A DNA stretch of 64,000 nt from contig NC_088178.1 of assembly GCF_028769735.1 (NCBI RefSeq), positions 18,488,357-18,552,356 of the forward strand, in the 5' to 3' direction. This DNA is from Zonotrichia leucophrys gambelii. Lineage: Eukaryota; Chordata; Aves; Passeriformes; Passerellidae. Shown here piece by piece: positions 1-13,406 of this stretch. Under the pieces are notes generated by a model that did not search any database, had not been told where the DNA came from, and saw nothing but the letters and a program-made list of their open reading frames with translations. Each line of letters begins with the position of its first letter. Positions within the stretch are counted from its first letter, which is position 1. The position numbers were made by a program, and so were the translations under genes.

Positions 1-3000
1 CATGGGAATCATTTCATTGCTGCCAAGTCTTGAGCAGTGTGTTGAAAACTTTGCCCTGCTGTATTCTGAGATCTTCTCTGCAAATATTCCCATATTCCCT
101 TACTCTTATGATATTTTAATTCATACCATCTTTCACTTTGAATAGTTTTCCTAGACTGATCTTAATATTCTCACCCATTAATGAAAAGTTGGGAAAACTA
201 CATCTTTGAGAAGCTAAAAGAAGAGAAAAGCTTAGTATTTTCTACAGCTCTAAAAGAAAAAAGATAAAATCTAGGGCTTAGTCTTTATCTGCAAAGGAGT
301 GCAGAAACAGGAGTTTGCAGGACACCCTTCTCCCTTTTGCATTGCTCCTCTCCCAGGGGAGACTTTGTGCAATTTATCCATGTTGCACAGGCAGGAAAAA
401 AAACCCAAGACTCTTAGTGGCTGTGAATCACTTTGGCCTGAAGTACTTTTGATGAATTCTGTCTGTGCTCAACCAGAATGAATTCTAAATATGCCAGCTT
501 GTTATTGAGGTTCTGCTGAGCACAACTGTGTGTCAGATAGGAAATATCATTTGGAGTTCAACAATATTTTATTTCTTCTATTTATGTATATAATATAACA
601 GGGGTTTTTCATTTTTTAAAGGAGGGTTTCAGAATGCAGCTATAAAACCTCTTGTTTATGGAAGTTTGGATGGGCTGCCTTAATAAATTTTCATTTTTAA
701 TTCTCATCATCTCATCATAAATTCACAGAATTTATCCCAATTTAATGATATTTCTAAGCTAGTAATTCACTCATTTATGAGGAGTTACTCTGTTACTTTT
801 CTGAAGCAAAGGTATTCTTGACTTCTCTTGTTTTGTATCCTTTCAATTTTCCAGACTCCTCCTCATGTCTGTCATTAAGATAATGTCAAAATTAATATTC
901 TGTTGGCAAGGAAGAATCATATTCACAACAGAGGAAAGACGCATCCCACAAAATTATGCAGGGAAGTTTTCTTCTGTTCAAGGTAGCATTTTCCCATTCC
1001 ACTTGAATCCATAGCAGTGTTCTGTCTGCACAGCAAGGTGCAGCACATGAGCTGTACAAAACCCTTTCCATGCAAATCCTTGCAGTTTGCCACCCCAGTG
1101 ACATGATGGCTGTATGCCAGCCTCAATACCTGGTTAAACATGTGGCTCACGAACCCTCATTTCCAGGAAGGGAAACTTGGGTACATTTCTGCACTTTTCT
1201 CTGGCATGCAAAAACATTTTAAGCAACTTGCTCAAAATTCAGATGAACCATGACAAAAAACACTCGCATGTAAATCTGCTTTGATTACCCTGCTGGACCC
1301 CAGCTCTACACCTTGCTAAATTTAAGTTTTGGTATAATGATTTTTTTTTTTTTAATAAGTAGTGAAACCAATTTTTACTCCTAATCTACTCTTCCAGTTC
1401 CTTTGTTTCCCTGGTTTGGTTCTTTGCCTTGATTTTCACTGCTGGTTCTTCAAGCCTGCTATCTCCTTGTTTGGAACCATGCTGGTTTTTCTCGTGGCTG
1501 TGCTCCTTTGATGTGTACAGTGGAAGTTAATGAGCTCTCCCAGTACATGCTGGTCTTCTGTGAAATCTTTGTGGAGTATGAGGAAGCTGATTTTACTTAA
1601 AAGTCCAGCCACATGTAGAGTGAGAATCTTCTGAAGACATAAAACAAACATTATGTATATGTCTTCCTTTTTCTATTCGTAACCTTGGAAACTGTTAATA
1701 CAGCATTATCTTTTGAAAGTGACATTTCTACACAAGCAGTTCTGTACAGTAGTTTCTTCTCTGTCACTATCTGAGGCTGGCAGAATACATACCTTTGGTC
1801 CATGCCAAGGAACTGAAGTTTTTTTCCTCACAGAAAATGAATTTTTCTTTGATTTCACCATGATCTTCCTTATCTTCTTATAGCTGTTGTTTTTCCTGGC
1901 TTACTTTAGTATAAATGCTACTTTTCATTGTCTAAAATCTTTTACTGGTTAACTTCCCTCAGTTCCCTTTTCCCTGTCTTATTCTTGTTTTACTACTGTT
2001 TTGCTGCTGTGTTTCCTGCTGCTTAGCTTTCCTAGCAGTTGCTTTTCTACCTTATTCTTGTCTCACTGCTATTTGTGACATTTCTTAAAAGTCTCCTACC
2101 GTTTAACTTTTCCCAGCAGTTTTTTCTAGGTTTGTTTTTCCACTTCTTGAATTTGTTTTAAAAGCCACCTGCTATTTGTCATCTTCTAAGTGTTGGTTCT
2201 GTAGGGCATTCTCTTCTCCCAAATGTTCAGTACATTCTATTTCCACAGCAAATTCAGGTGTGAATTCAGAGGGATTCTATACAGCCAGGATGATCTGAGC
2301 ATGAAGAAGAAAGAGATCATGTATAGTCCTTATGTGTTTTCTTGCAAGTATGTTTTCAAATGTAATACAAATAACTTCAAGTTAGTTCCCTGCAATGGAA
2401 AGTAGCCTGTCTTCAGCTTCAAGGTTAATTCTGCAGAATAATTTTCCATTTATAGGCTTTTCATCCTTAATAAAGTAGCATGCTTACTCTTTCTAAAATA
2501 TCATAGGTGTGATTTTTCAAGATAGGAATCACAAGCCTTTCGGATTTCAAATCACAACTGATGTTTTTTTCCCGAGATTTAAAATTCTGAATTTTCACTG
2601 ATACTTAACAGAAGAACATTAATCCAGGGTCAGATGTGCTCTCATCACTTTACCAGAGCACTGGAGAGACAGTGAGAGTGAGACTTTATTAACAACTCTT
2701 TCTGGTGCTCTTCCATCTTTAGTAACTCACTCACTTGGCCAAAGATAGCAGCAATATTCAACAGACAATATTCAAGGCACTCTCTTGGAAAGAGGAAGTC
2801 AGAAGTTCATGTCTTTGCTCCAATAAACTTTTAATTATTGATATGAAGTGGAACAGTTCCAGATGGAAAGGCTGAGAAATCTCCATCTCAGAATACCTTG
2901 TAACCTACTGCCTTTATGAAGGAAATTCACACAGAGTTTCCATATCTGAAATTATTAACAACTTAGTTATTCTGAACTGGCCTTTATTGTTGTCATTTAT

Positions 3001-4564
3001 TTTGCAAACTATTTGAAAAATTCCTGATTAAATCTCACTGGGTAATGAGTCATGAAAAATATCCAGATTTTAATAGAATATTTCATATTCATTCCTGTTG
3101 GCTTTATTACAGATTCTACTCTCTTCTTCACCTAGCTGGCTTACAGTTAGTTTGTTATATGGCTTGTAAAAAGCTAATTTCTCAATGAGTAGTTGACTAG
3201 TTTGACACTCTACTAAATTAAGGACCATTTGAAATGTCTTATGTTACAAGGACCTTTATGGATCTTTAATAAAAGGAAGTGCTTTATGTCACAGATAGTA
3301 TTTATTTCTTGCATCTTTCTAGTATGAATGAAAATCTTTTGCCTAACACATTATAAAGTCCTTATTCTAAGAAAGATTCCAAAACTTATTTAGATTGCAG
3401 TCACAGACACTAAAAAATAGCTGCAGAACTTGCTAAATACTTTTGAAAATCAATGTAACTGCATCATTATAATGTAAAAGTGAAAAGGTTATTAAATGCT
3501 TCTGACAGTAATATAAGAAAATATAGCATTCTCTTTATATACACTTTTCATCATTAAAACATTTTCTCCATAGCTCTAAAATCATTTATCATCACTAGAA
3601 CTTCACCAAAATAATGAATTTCAATTTTTTTGGATGCTTACAGATTCATTTCTACAGACCTTTTAGGTCATTCCAGTAATGTTTACTGTGACCATGGGTG
3701 GAACACACTGAACTGAGTGAATTGGTGCCTCCTCCTTGCTTTCTCTGCAGGACCTGACACCATCTCAATTTTAAGCTGTGGCAGCTGAGCAAAACTATTT
3801 TCACCCCCCTCCCTTTCCAGTTTATGCTCCTCTTGTTTGGCTTTGAGGTGAAAACCTGGCCTCAGCAAAGCAACTGCTGATTTTGCAAATTACCAATTTT
3901 TTGAGTCCTGAACCTTTAACCTCCCAGTCTCTCACAGCATAGTTTCTGAATTCCACTGAGTAGCTCCCTGCCTTCAAGTTTGTTAAGATACAGTTTAATT
4001 TTCTTGCAGGGAAATTTACAGTTCATTAATCTTTTTTCTCTAAGGTGTATCTCACTTTTGTTGGCAAAGCTTTCACTTGTTCTCCTAAAGAAAACATCTT
4101 TAGACCCTAATATTTCTGGAAGACCAGTAATAAGACGACAAAAGTTCCATAGCAGAAGCAATGGCTTAGACAGCAACGTCATCATGAGAGTTGACCAGAA
4201 GTGGCTTTTTTTTCATGTCTTTTCATTTATTTATTTTCCCCACATTCATCTCCAAATACTCTGACCTTTCTTTCTTCATCAAAACAGAAAACTGAGGTAG
4301 TGTTGGGGTAGAAAGGAGCAGAAAGAGAGGTCTTCAGGACAACTACCTTTTTATTTTTAATTCATTTTTTTCAACAGTCAGTTTTGTTATGTTTTTGCTT
4401 GTTTGTTTTTAATTAAAACAAGTATTTTCTCCCATAGGGAAGAACAGCTTTTAAATTAAAAAATGTCATCTCACAGTATGAACATGCCTCTCCTGTGAAG
4501 AAAATCTGTATTTAAGAGATCTTGAGAACAGTTGTGCCTTGTAGAAGGAGAAAGGGAACAGATT
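1..4564. other. Anonymous AT-rich non-coding stretch
   Basis: I recognise no gene or named repeat here. The open frames on both strands are under 100 codons, resemble no family I know and are not clearly bounded by splice signals. The sequence has homopolymer runs typical of vertebrate intergenic or intronic DNA, for example a T run near 1342-1353. It may hold ancient decayed repeats that cannot be seen without alignment. Confidence 0.6.
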
Positions 4565-4925
4565 TCACAGAATCAGAGTGTTACAGAATGATTTTGCCTA
4601 GAAGGGACCTTAAATATCATTTAGTTCCATCTCCCCTGCATTGGGCAGGGACATCTTCCAGCAGACCAGGTTGCTCAGAGCTCCCCAACCTTGAGCCCAT
4701 CAGGGACAGGGCAGCCACAGCTCTGGGCAGCCTGATCCATTTTCTCACCAGCCTCACAGTAAAGAATTCCTTCCTGATATCTAGTCTAAATCTACCCTCT
4801 TTCAGTTTAAAGACATTACTCCTTGTTCCATCACTACATGACCTTGTAAAAAGTCCTCTCCAGGTTTCCTGTAGCCCCTTTTTAGGTGCAGGAACATCGT
4901 TACGAGGTCTCCTCAGAGGCCTTTG
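4565..4925 (-). mobile_element. CR1 LINE fragment, 3' end, 5'-truncated
   Basis: On the + strand the element opens with TCACAGAATC followed by a second degenerate CAGAATG. This is the reverse complement of the CR1 3'-terminal octamer repeat. It continues through the typical CR1 tail text: GAAGGGACCTTAAATATCAT, GACCAGGTTGCTCAGAGC, CACAGTAAAGAATTCCTTCC and AAATCTACCCTCTTTCAG. The match fades near 4925, so only the last few hundred bases of the LINE are present, as expected from 5' truncation during target-primed reverse transcription. The 136-codon open frame on the + strand here (4522-4932) is antisense to the LINE and is not a gene. CR1 is the dominant avian LINE. The subfamily cannot be assigned by eye. 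Confidence 0.93.
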
Positions 4926-7438
4926 TCAGTAGCTCATTTCCCAGTAGATTATAATTTACTAATGCCAGAATATAAGAACAACTCATTGGTTTCAAAATGC
5001 GGGCCTGCCTTCTGAGATACTTGCCTTGCAATTCCAGCAATGTGTGCCTGAGGCATTCACAAAGGCTATTTGCATAATCGATGTGGCACTGGATCCAGCC
5101 TACAAAAGGGAGGCTTTTACTCACTTGCAACTAACAGCAGAAATGAATCTACACTTCCAAAGATGAATTCTTTAGCTGTCAAGATTTTAGACAGCATCAC
5201 AAACAAAATGTGTATATATTTTCTTGACAAAGGCAGAACCACACATCCTGATACAGTTATGGCTTGAAAGCATATTCTTAACTATTGAAAAGGTCTTTGA
5301 ATGAGAAAATTGTGGAGCTTTCAGTTTTAATAATGCCCTAGTAAGGAATGAAGCAAGAAACTAAAATAACTCAAAAAACCTCATTTCTTATAGCCCTAAG
5401 TGTCAAGGGCATTCATTGTGTTCTTGATAACCACAAACATTGACATCACTGGTATTCCAGATCAACAGCAGTATATTTACTTGCTATACTATTTCCTCTC
5501 ACATGAGTGAAAGCAGAGTGAAAAGGTCATATAAAGTAAGCTGCAGCAGATGTTGACTATTTTTTTGTTTCAGAAAACTAGAAAAAGTCTCCCTTTTTTA
5601 TTCCCATTTCTTCAAATGTGTTTTTCTTTTCTATTCCTGTTGTGGTTTTTTATTCTATTTCAAGGGGAAAAAATTGTCCAAAGGAAATGAAGCTTAGAGT
5701 TATGGGAAGAGGGAATGAAATTACATAAAAAAGGTAAAGGACCCAACTTCTATGGATTTTGAATAGCAACTGGGTACTCAGTTGCCCTTACTTCCCTTGA
5801 AATCCTCTCAGCTCACTTACTGTAATATTTCTGTGATTTTAATGAGTAAGGAATAATGGGGGTGTTATCATCTTGAACAGAAGGAGAAATTAGAATGGGG
5901 GCAGAAGATGTAAAGATGAATAGGATGGGGCTTAAAAGTTATCTTGGATTGGGAAGAATGTATTGCAATTGTCTTTGTGTGCTGGGTCCAAACATTTTAT
6001 CCAGATTATTTCTTGTAACTTCAGATTCCTTATTTCTAGTTATCTGAATTCATTTAGCATTTCTGCTCTGGTCCTGAATGCTCTTGATACCTTTTAACTG
6101 CCCCAAGTAATTAGCAAGAAAAAGGAGCTGGCTCAAATTTAAAGAAACTTCATCTAAACCCCAGTTGTAAACCCTGACCTCAAAACCTGAGCCTTTCTGA
6201 TGCTCAGCAGACCACAGCTCAAAACTAAAATGAATTTTTTTCAAATCAAACCAAAAGGCTGCATCAACAGGAATAGCTTTAAAATACAGCTGAATTCTGC
6301 ATTTTTAAGTCTGCTTTGGTGAATTTAGCTGAGCAGCTACTGGGCCACCTGGCTGCTTTTTCCCCTTCTGCAGCAACACCTTACTCACAGCATGGGATTG
6401 TCAAGTTTGGAGGTCCTGTCACTTTTTCCTGCTGGGTGGCAAGGTGCAATTCCAGCTGCCACTGATCTTGTAAAATCAGCTGCTTCCTCATTGCACTAGC
6501 CATTCATTACTCTGCTTCATTAGAACACTTTTTTAAAGTTTTGGTAATTTCAGCTTTTCTGATTAGTTCATGGAGAAAACTGATACAATTGGGAGATTCT
6601 TAAGCTACTTTTTCATCCCTCCACGTCATAGAATCCTCTTAATGTATTATTTCCATTCAATTTCTAAGTCTTACTTTTGCAATGTGAGGTTGAGTCTCTT
6701 GGATAAAATAAATATTCAGCCTAGGTATAGACTTACTACTACATTTTTTTCCTGTTTTAGTCATGCCTCTTGCCTTCATTTGAAATGCTCCCACAAAATA
6801 ATCGGTTACCAATGTCAAAACAGGAGAAACTTCCAGGTTCCATATTTTTGAAGAATTTTGATAAAATCCTTACAAAACAGCTAGCAACCATAAAAAGCCA
6901 AACAGTAGGTGTGACTCCTCAAATCACATGTTGATTTTCACTGCAATGATAATGACTTTTGGGATCATTTCTTATGAGTGGTTATAGGTTTTATGAAACC
7001 TACATTTCAAATTCTGCAAATGCTCAGCAATTCAAGAACATCTCTTATTTTTGGAATAGAGGCATAACTATTAGCCAACAATAAAAGAATTATAAGTGAA
7101 GATACCTTTCAAGGCTCCTTTATAAAATTAAGGAACGCTGTAACTGAGCATGAAATGTTGCACCACCCAGGGAAGAAAGTCAAATCCTCTAACCTAAATG
7201 CTAAATTATTCATCCAGAAAAGCTTTATTTCTGGTTTAGTGGACTACTTATTCATTTGCCATTAGATGTATATAAATATTTTCCAAGTTATTTTTACCAA
7301 ATTTTTCTTCAAAATCATAATTTAAGCAGCAGAAATTTCAAATCTAATAGGCAAACAAGCAAATAATAAACATTAAATAAATATAAATGGAATATCATTT
7401 CTATCTTGCAGTTTATTAAATGACATTAGTCATAACTG

Positions 7439-7440
<2 letters not shown>
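4926..7440. other. Non-coding stretch without recognised features
   Basis: This is AT-rich sequence between a CR1 and an (AT)n microsatellite. No open frame resembles a known protein, and there is no clear mobile element. Confidence 0.55.

Positions 7441-7472
<32 letters not shown>
7441..7472. repeat. (AT)16 dinucleotide microsatellite
   Basis: Sixteen uninterrupted AT units occupy these positions and end at CTGAGATC. A perfect array of this length is likely to vary between individuals. It is self-complementary and could extrude as a cruciform. The tyrosine/isoleucine-rich open frame read across it on the minus strand is a translation artefact. Confidence 0.97.
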
Positions 7473-7474
<2 letters not shown>

Positions 7475-10400
7475 GAGATCTGTGCTTCTGTATAGCACCT
7501 TTATTTTTTTTCAGACTATCATTTCTGCAAGTAAACATTAAGTAGTTAAACAGTTTTACATGGCTTAAAAAGAAAACCTGCCTCAGAAAACATATGTTAG
7601 AGTGGAGATACAACCATAAATTAAGGTTCATCAGGTGTGCAAAGTTCTTGCTAGTGCACAGAAAAAGAGAAAAAGGGCAGTGTTTGGTTTTGTTTAGGTT
7701 TTTTTGTTGTTTGTGGGGTTTTTTAAGGTGGATTTTTTTTTTTGTGGGGATTTTTTATTCAGGAGTGAAAATGTAGTTTAAAGTGCTTGAGAAGAGCTAT
7801 GCTTGAGATATATTTCCTTTTGGTTTTTACTATTGCAATGCTACTATGAAGTTCAGTTGATGTATTTAAGCCATCCTTCTAGGAAAGGATCTATGAAAAA
7901 ATAATCACCTCTCAGGAGAAAAACCATCTGCACTTTGATTGGCATTTCTATTTTGTCTTAAAAGAGCTTGCAACTCTGCCCTTGAGGGTTATCCTTCACC
8001 TTGTCTTCTGAAAAAGATGCTACTCCAAAATGTGTTCACACTGCAGACAGCACACATAAACTTCAAAATTCTTTCTGCTTACATGTACCCAAAGTCAACT
8101 GGCTTATAACTGACATTTATTTTTTTAATGAACTTAATTTCCTTTTTTTTTATACTCGTCTACTGAAGAATCTGGTTCTTAATCAGAAAATTATTTGCAT
8201 AAGTCTGGATAGGTCTGGAGCTCCAGTAAAGCAAAGATGGGAGGGAGGCCCCAGCAGTACGGACAGTCAGATTGCTCTGAGTCCACAGCACAGCCATTCT
8301 GTCCCAAGAATCTTGGGCCTTGTCCTCATTTATTAGCACAATAAGTCCTTAGGCCAAAGAGCACAAACTGTTTTATAAGGCAGGTCATTTTGTTGCGCGG
8401 CCACAATAAGATGATTTTAGTTCTTTGAAAAGTTTTTGAAGCCATGGACATGCCAACAAAAAAATTGTTCATATTGCTGCCAGGTAAAATAAGAACTTCT
8501 AGGCTTTAAAGTGAATTCAAAAAGGAAGCTCATGTTTTTAGGTTTTATCAAAATAGACCTCAGGGCAAACTTCCTTATAAGCTTATTTGTAATACATATA
8601 TTAGGGCAGTTGCATAAAAATATCTAACAGACACTGCAGAAAACATAAGAAAATTGTCAGAATTTTCAAGTTTCATCATAGAAGTAACTTTTTTATTCTT
8701 TTTATTTCTACTGTAAAGATAGGCACAATCAGCATAGCCAGTTCTGTGTGATTCCTCTAGCATGCCTTTTAAAAGACAATTGATTTGTGCATGTGCACAT
8801 CCCTAATCTGATTAGTGAACACCCTAGCCAAATTAATGTAGATTGATTATCCATAAAAAGTGGGTTAATTGAATAATAGACATTGATATAAATGGCTAGT
8901 GTATATTTTTCTACATGTATGTGTGAAGTTGACATATTTTGCTGTTAAATAAAATATAGTGAAAACAAGTATATTGATTCACAATAAAGTTGATTAATCT
9001 ATTCATTAGTGTAATTTAATTGTCTGTAAAATTAGTTGCTAAACAGTAGGGGAAAAGTCTATTATCATAATTGTCTGTGTTACAGTAAAGGAATGATTTT
9101 ATTGAGTGTTACACAAATAAATCCAAATTTCCCAACTATATGTATTAGAACAAAGGATGGTGTCATTTGCAATTACAGGAAATACTATGAAATTATAACA
9201 AACAGCTATTCACATACTTGTCAGACTCACTGTATTGAGCAGTCCATGGTATAGAGCAGCTTAAAGTGAAAGCCACATAAAAGAATTCATTATCAATAGG
9301 AAAAAAGAAGACCTAATTGAGAAATGTCAGCCACTGTTTGCATCCTCAATAGAAGAAAAATGGACTCTATCACAAAATGCCAACTGTGGCCATGTTCTCC
9401 AATTTTCTTTTCGAGGACACGAAGCAGTAGATTGGATTAAAAAGGAACTGCCAAAGCCATTATCTTTAACTTTCAATAAAAGTGCACTGTGTCCAAATGA
9501 AAAATGCCAGACATCATCCTCCCTTTCTTGGGGAAAATAGTAGAACCAATTAAAAAAATCCTGGTCTATAAATCTTTTGCATTTTAGGCTTTCAAGGAAA
9601 GAGCAACAGAACACTAAGTCATTAAAAAATTGCAATAGCAAAGAAAATTCTCATGAACTGAAATGAGAAATGAGATGGGAGAAGAGAACATAAAAACAAA
9701 ATTAAAAATTGGAAATATGGCCACCCTTTAGGTCTGATGTACATATTTGACTAGGTTTGTCATTATTTACAGGTATGGGTTTATCATACATTTAAATGCT
9801 ATTTTAGTTCTGGAAGAGAGGATCTTTAAGAAATATCTGCATCAAAACCTAAAATCATTAGTTTGTTTCATTGAATTCCCAAATAGGAATAGCCATACCC
9901 TAAAATTTCAAAGCAAAATGTTTAGTCCTACCATGTGTGGATTATTTGCACTCTCTCAACTTAAGGAAAAATGATGTGTTAAGGGTGCTTATACTCTTAT
10001 TCAGAAAAATCCAGAAACCTTTGCTAACCATGAGTTATAGATGTGACTGTACTCAAGTAGGGATGTTTTATCAACAGTGCTCATCACAGATACTTTCCTT
10101 TCAAAGAGATTCCTAAAACCAAGCCCTAATATTCTGTTGTGAGGTTAAAAAATTGTGTCTATTTTAATTCTGATTGTAATTCCTGCTGGACAGAAGAAAC
10201 TCCCAATTTCTGGACATCATTTGGGAGAAGAACGAGCAAACTGTATATTTTTTAATCCATTGATTCAAACAATTTTCATTTTGCATTGGGATTTCAAGCA
10301 GGAAGAGGAAATAGTGGTGTTTTAGGCCCTGTGTAATCCCTGTGCAGCTCCAGGATAGCTGTGCAGGGTGCCCAGGATCATTCACAGGCAACTGCTGACC

Positions 10401-11237
10401 TCAGGGTGTGTGTGTGTTCTGCATGAATTTCATTTTCCACCTAAGGTTAGGTACATCTGTATGGAGACTTCCCTTCATCACTTTGCAATCTCACTGCTGA
10501 GGTGGAAGTTGTAAAACCAGAATTCATCTCTGAAAGAAATTCTGCAAGTTCATTGGTTACATGTCGTAAAATAAAGGCCACACTCTTTTGTGTGTTACTC
10601 CAAGATCAGCTGGGATGCAGGTCATTTGTAGAAAATGTGAAGGTGAGTGGAAAAATCTGAAAAGGTGAGGGGACTGTATGTGAGAAGTTATTCAGTAGAT
10701 GCTGTGTTTAAAAAAAATCCCTTTTGTGATCTCAGCAGTCTGCCACTCCCTCTTTCTGTGAAAACAAAATCTAAATAATTATGCCTGCAGCTATTCTCTG
10801 CCATTCTGCAGCAGAGCAGACAAGGAGAGAATCACAGATTACTTCTGACCACATTAAGTCTCATAATGACCTTGATTCCTTGTCTCTGTCCTTTTCATAA
10901 GCAACTGTATGTGCACAAATCCACAAAGGATCTGAGAAATAGTCACTGAAAGGGAAGGTTTGTGCTGGTATGAATTCCTCTAAAGCAATGCCATGCCTTT
11001 GCTGAACAGATACTTTCTCTTTTTCTGAGCCCTCAAAATAGCAATTTGGTAATGAAGGTTTTGAAGCACCAACCCTGAGACACCCATTCATGCCACTGCT
11101 AACTCACATTATCTCTCCCCTGGTGTTAACAAGTCACAGTGACAGCACCAGGTCTTACTAGTGGCAGAAAGCCATGCATTGCTTACACTCCAGCACTCAT
11201 GACTCTCTGAACAGCTGCTCCTCACTCTTAGGAAGAC
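7473..11237. other. Non-coding stretch with T/G-rich low complexity near 7680-7760
   Basis: No gene is recognised. A T/G-rich low-complexity patch lies at about 7680-7760, with runs of T broken by GGGG. One open stretch at 9265-9540 (+) has 91 codons but no start codon and is described under findings. The rest is anonymous AT-rich DNA. Confidence 0.5.
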
Positions 11238-11273
11238 AAATAAATAAATAAATAAACAAACACATAAATAAAA
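11238..11273. repeat. (AAAT)n-type tetranucleotide repeat, imperfect
   Basis: Four to five tandem AAAT units are followed by AAAC and ACAT variants. This is a short, decayed microsatellite. Confidence 0.85.
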
Positions 11274-11383
11274 TCTTTCTGTCAGTGATAAACAACCAGA
11301 ATATTAATTTTCTGTGCAACTGTTATAATATTTTCTTGATATTTTTATGCTAATAATTCTTTTAGTGATGCTCAGGCATTTGT

Positions 11384-11530
11384 CAGCCAGGTGCCAAGCT
11401 TTTCAGAGTTCAAGAGCATTTGGACAATGCTCCGAGGAACATGGTGTGACTCTTGGGGATGTCCTGTGCAGGGCTGGGAGTTGGACTCAATGATTCTTGT
11501 TGGTCCCTTCCACCCTGGAATGTTCTATTA
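11384..11530 (+). mobile_element. CR1 LINE 3' terminal fragment
   Basis: The + strand carries the CR1 tail in sense: CAAGAGCATTTGGACAATGC, ACATGGTGTGACTCTTGGGG, GTCCTGTGCAGGGCTGGGAG and GGTCCCTTCCACCCTGGAAT, ending at TGTTCTATTA. That last segment is a degenerate form of the ATTCTATGATTCT terminal repeat. Only about 150 bases of the 3' end remain. The divergence visible against the typical CR1 tail points to an old insertion. Confidence 0.9.
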
Positions 11531-13364
11531 GAATGTAAATCCTATTCAATCAGTTATTGTTGCTGTGGATATTGTGAAATGAAAACTTTTTGAAATAAAT
11601 AAAGCAGAAAACAGGTATTTTTCTGACTTGCACAAACATTTCTCACATGTGCTATTTTTCTCCTCTTAACATATTTATCTCAATATCTATTTTTAAAACT
11701 TAGATTCTCTACAGAAAAACTGCTGGATATAAAGGTCGAATATCCTTCTATTAATCTTTTCATAGCTGTCTAATGTTGGGTGGGTGGCTTGTGTGTAAGA
11801 GAGGATTCATGCTGACTTACTCAAAGACTGCTTGTTCCCAGACAGTTCTTTTTTTGATCCACATACACAATAAACACAGAAGAAAGGAATTTTTGAAGTT
11901 CAAATTTCTCTCGGAACTGACAGATTCATAAGGAACCGTGGTTCTCAGTTACCTCCCAATTATAATTTATACAATACAAGTCTTTGAAAGGAGGACTGAA
12001 AAGCACAGGTATGCTTCATACTAAGAGGCTATCATCTTCATTTAATCAACACTACAAAGACAAAAGATGACAAAAACTGTATTCTGCAAATGCCCCTGTA
12101 TAGTGCTGTAATAATTTTCATCAGTGGAGGTCATTACACATGCATGTTTGTTTGGATAACTGATAATAAGATGGGTTAGTATGTATTAGGGGGGAATTTC
12201 TTGTTGCTGGGGGAAGGTAGCAGTGTTTTGCTCTTCACAGAATTTCACTTGGTTACCCAACTAATAATTGATTCATTGACCATCTATTAGATTTCACTTT
12301 TGTAGTTTACTTTCTAGCAAATTAAATAATCCTGTTCTTAAGTTGTTGCTAGTGGCAGTGATGGTTCAGTCTGTTTCAGAAACATTGTCATCTGAGAAGT
12401 GCTATAAATAGTGGCAGGCTATTTTTTATGAACCTTTACAATGAGTATCATAAATATCTGATGATTTTAATTGAATCTTATTAAGGTATTTAATCTCTCC
12501 TGATTGCATGGCAAATAATAAAATTGTGTCTATTTAACACCTGTGAAAGTTAAAGTAGGTAATTTATTACATAGATTTTAACATTAAAAAAGTACATGCA
12601 GTAACTCCTTGGGGATTATGTATTTAAACACAGTTGTTGCATTTTTTATGCTTTTCACCAGCTCAAAAACCTTAGAACAGATATTTCAAACAGCCACACA
12701 GTACAGTATTGGTTAACAACCAACTGAATACCCAAAATATATTAAATGAGATTTTGAACCCATCACATTGATATGTGTCTGTTATATAGCCACTTATCAT
12801 CAGTAAGTAGTTTATTTAAATATTGCTAATCACTTAGTATTCAATACAAGGGTGCTGTCTCAATGAAAAATTAAATTCTTTGAGAGACTCTATTCTGCAC
12901 AAAGAATTACAACAACTTTCTTATAAGTTTATAAACATCTGTGTTAGTTAGAAGAGAAGCCAATATTGCAAATAACCTGTTATCTTCATCTTGAGCCTTC
13001 TTATATTCACACCAGGAAAATACTGGTGATTTTAGATAATTATCCATAAAAATAAAAGTTCTGTGAATCTAAGTTTGCATAAACCTCAGTCAAGCGTAAA
13101 TGCTGAATGCAATTTATTAGCTAAAACTCTGGTACTTCTTGCAGATGTGAGGAAGAGTAAATATTGCAGACTGGCCCCAGAATTTTTCAGGTCCTTTCTC
13201 TGAAACCTTTTTCTTTCTCATGCCATCTCTTCCCCATAAGCCATGTATCCATTTCTTTTTTTTTTTTTTTTTCTGGAGCACAGAGTCCATTTCTTTTTTA
13301 GGAAGGCTTAGTTTTCACTTGCCAGTACTAGCAGGAAAGCTCATTACTCCCTTTCTGGAGAGGA
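11531..13364. other. Non-coding AT-rich stretch
   Basis: I see no gene, named repeat or RNA here. A T run at about 13256-13273 is part of a small pyrimidine-rich patch. Confidence 0.55.
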
Positions 13365-13406
13365 GTGCTGACCTGTGTGTGCCGGGTGCTGACCCGTGTG
13401 TGCCCC
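13365..13406. repeat. 21-bp tandem duplication
   Basis: Two adjacent copies of a 21-base unit start at 13365 and 13386. Both begin GTGCTGACC and continue as a YGTGTGTGCC core, with one visible difference in the core. They sit in a short GC-rich patch (about 13340-13560) that contrasts with the AT-rich surroundings. Confidence 0.85.

Noticed and set aside
4522..4932. 136-codon open frame (+)
   Set aside because: It reads antisense across a CR1 tail and is explained by that repeat.
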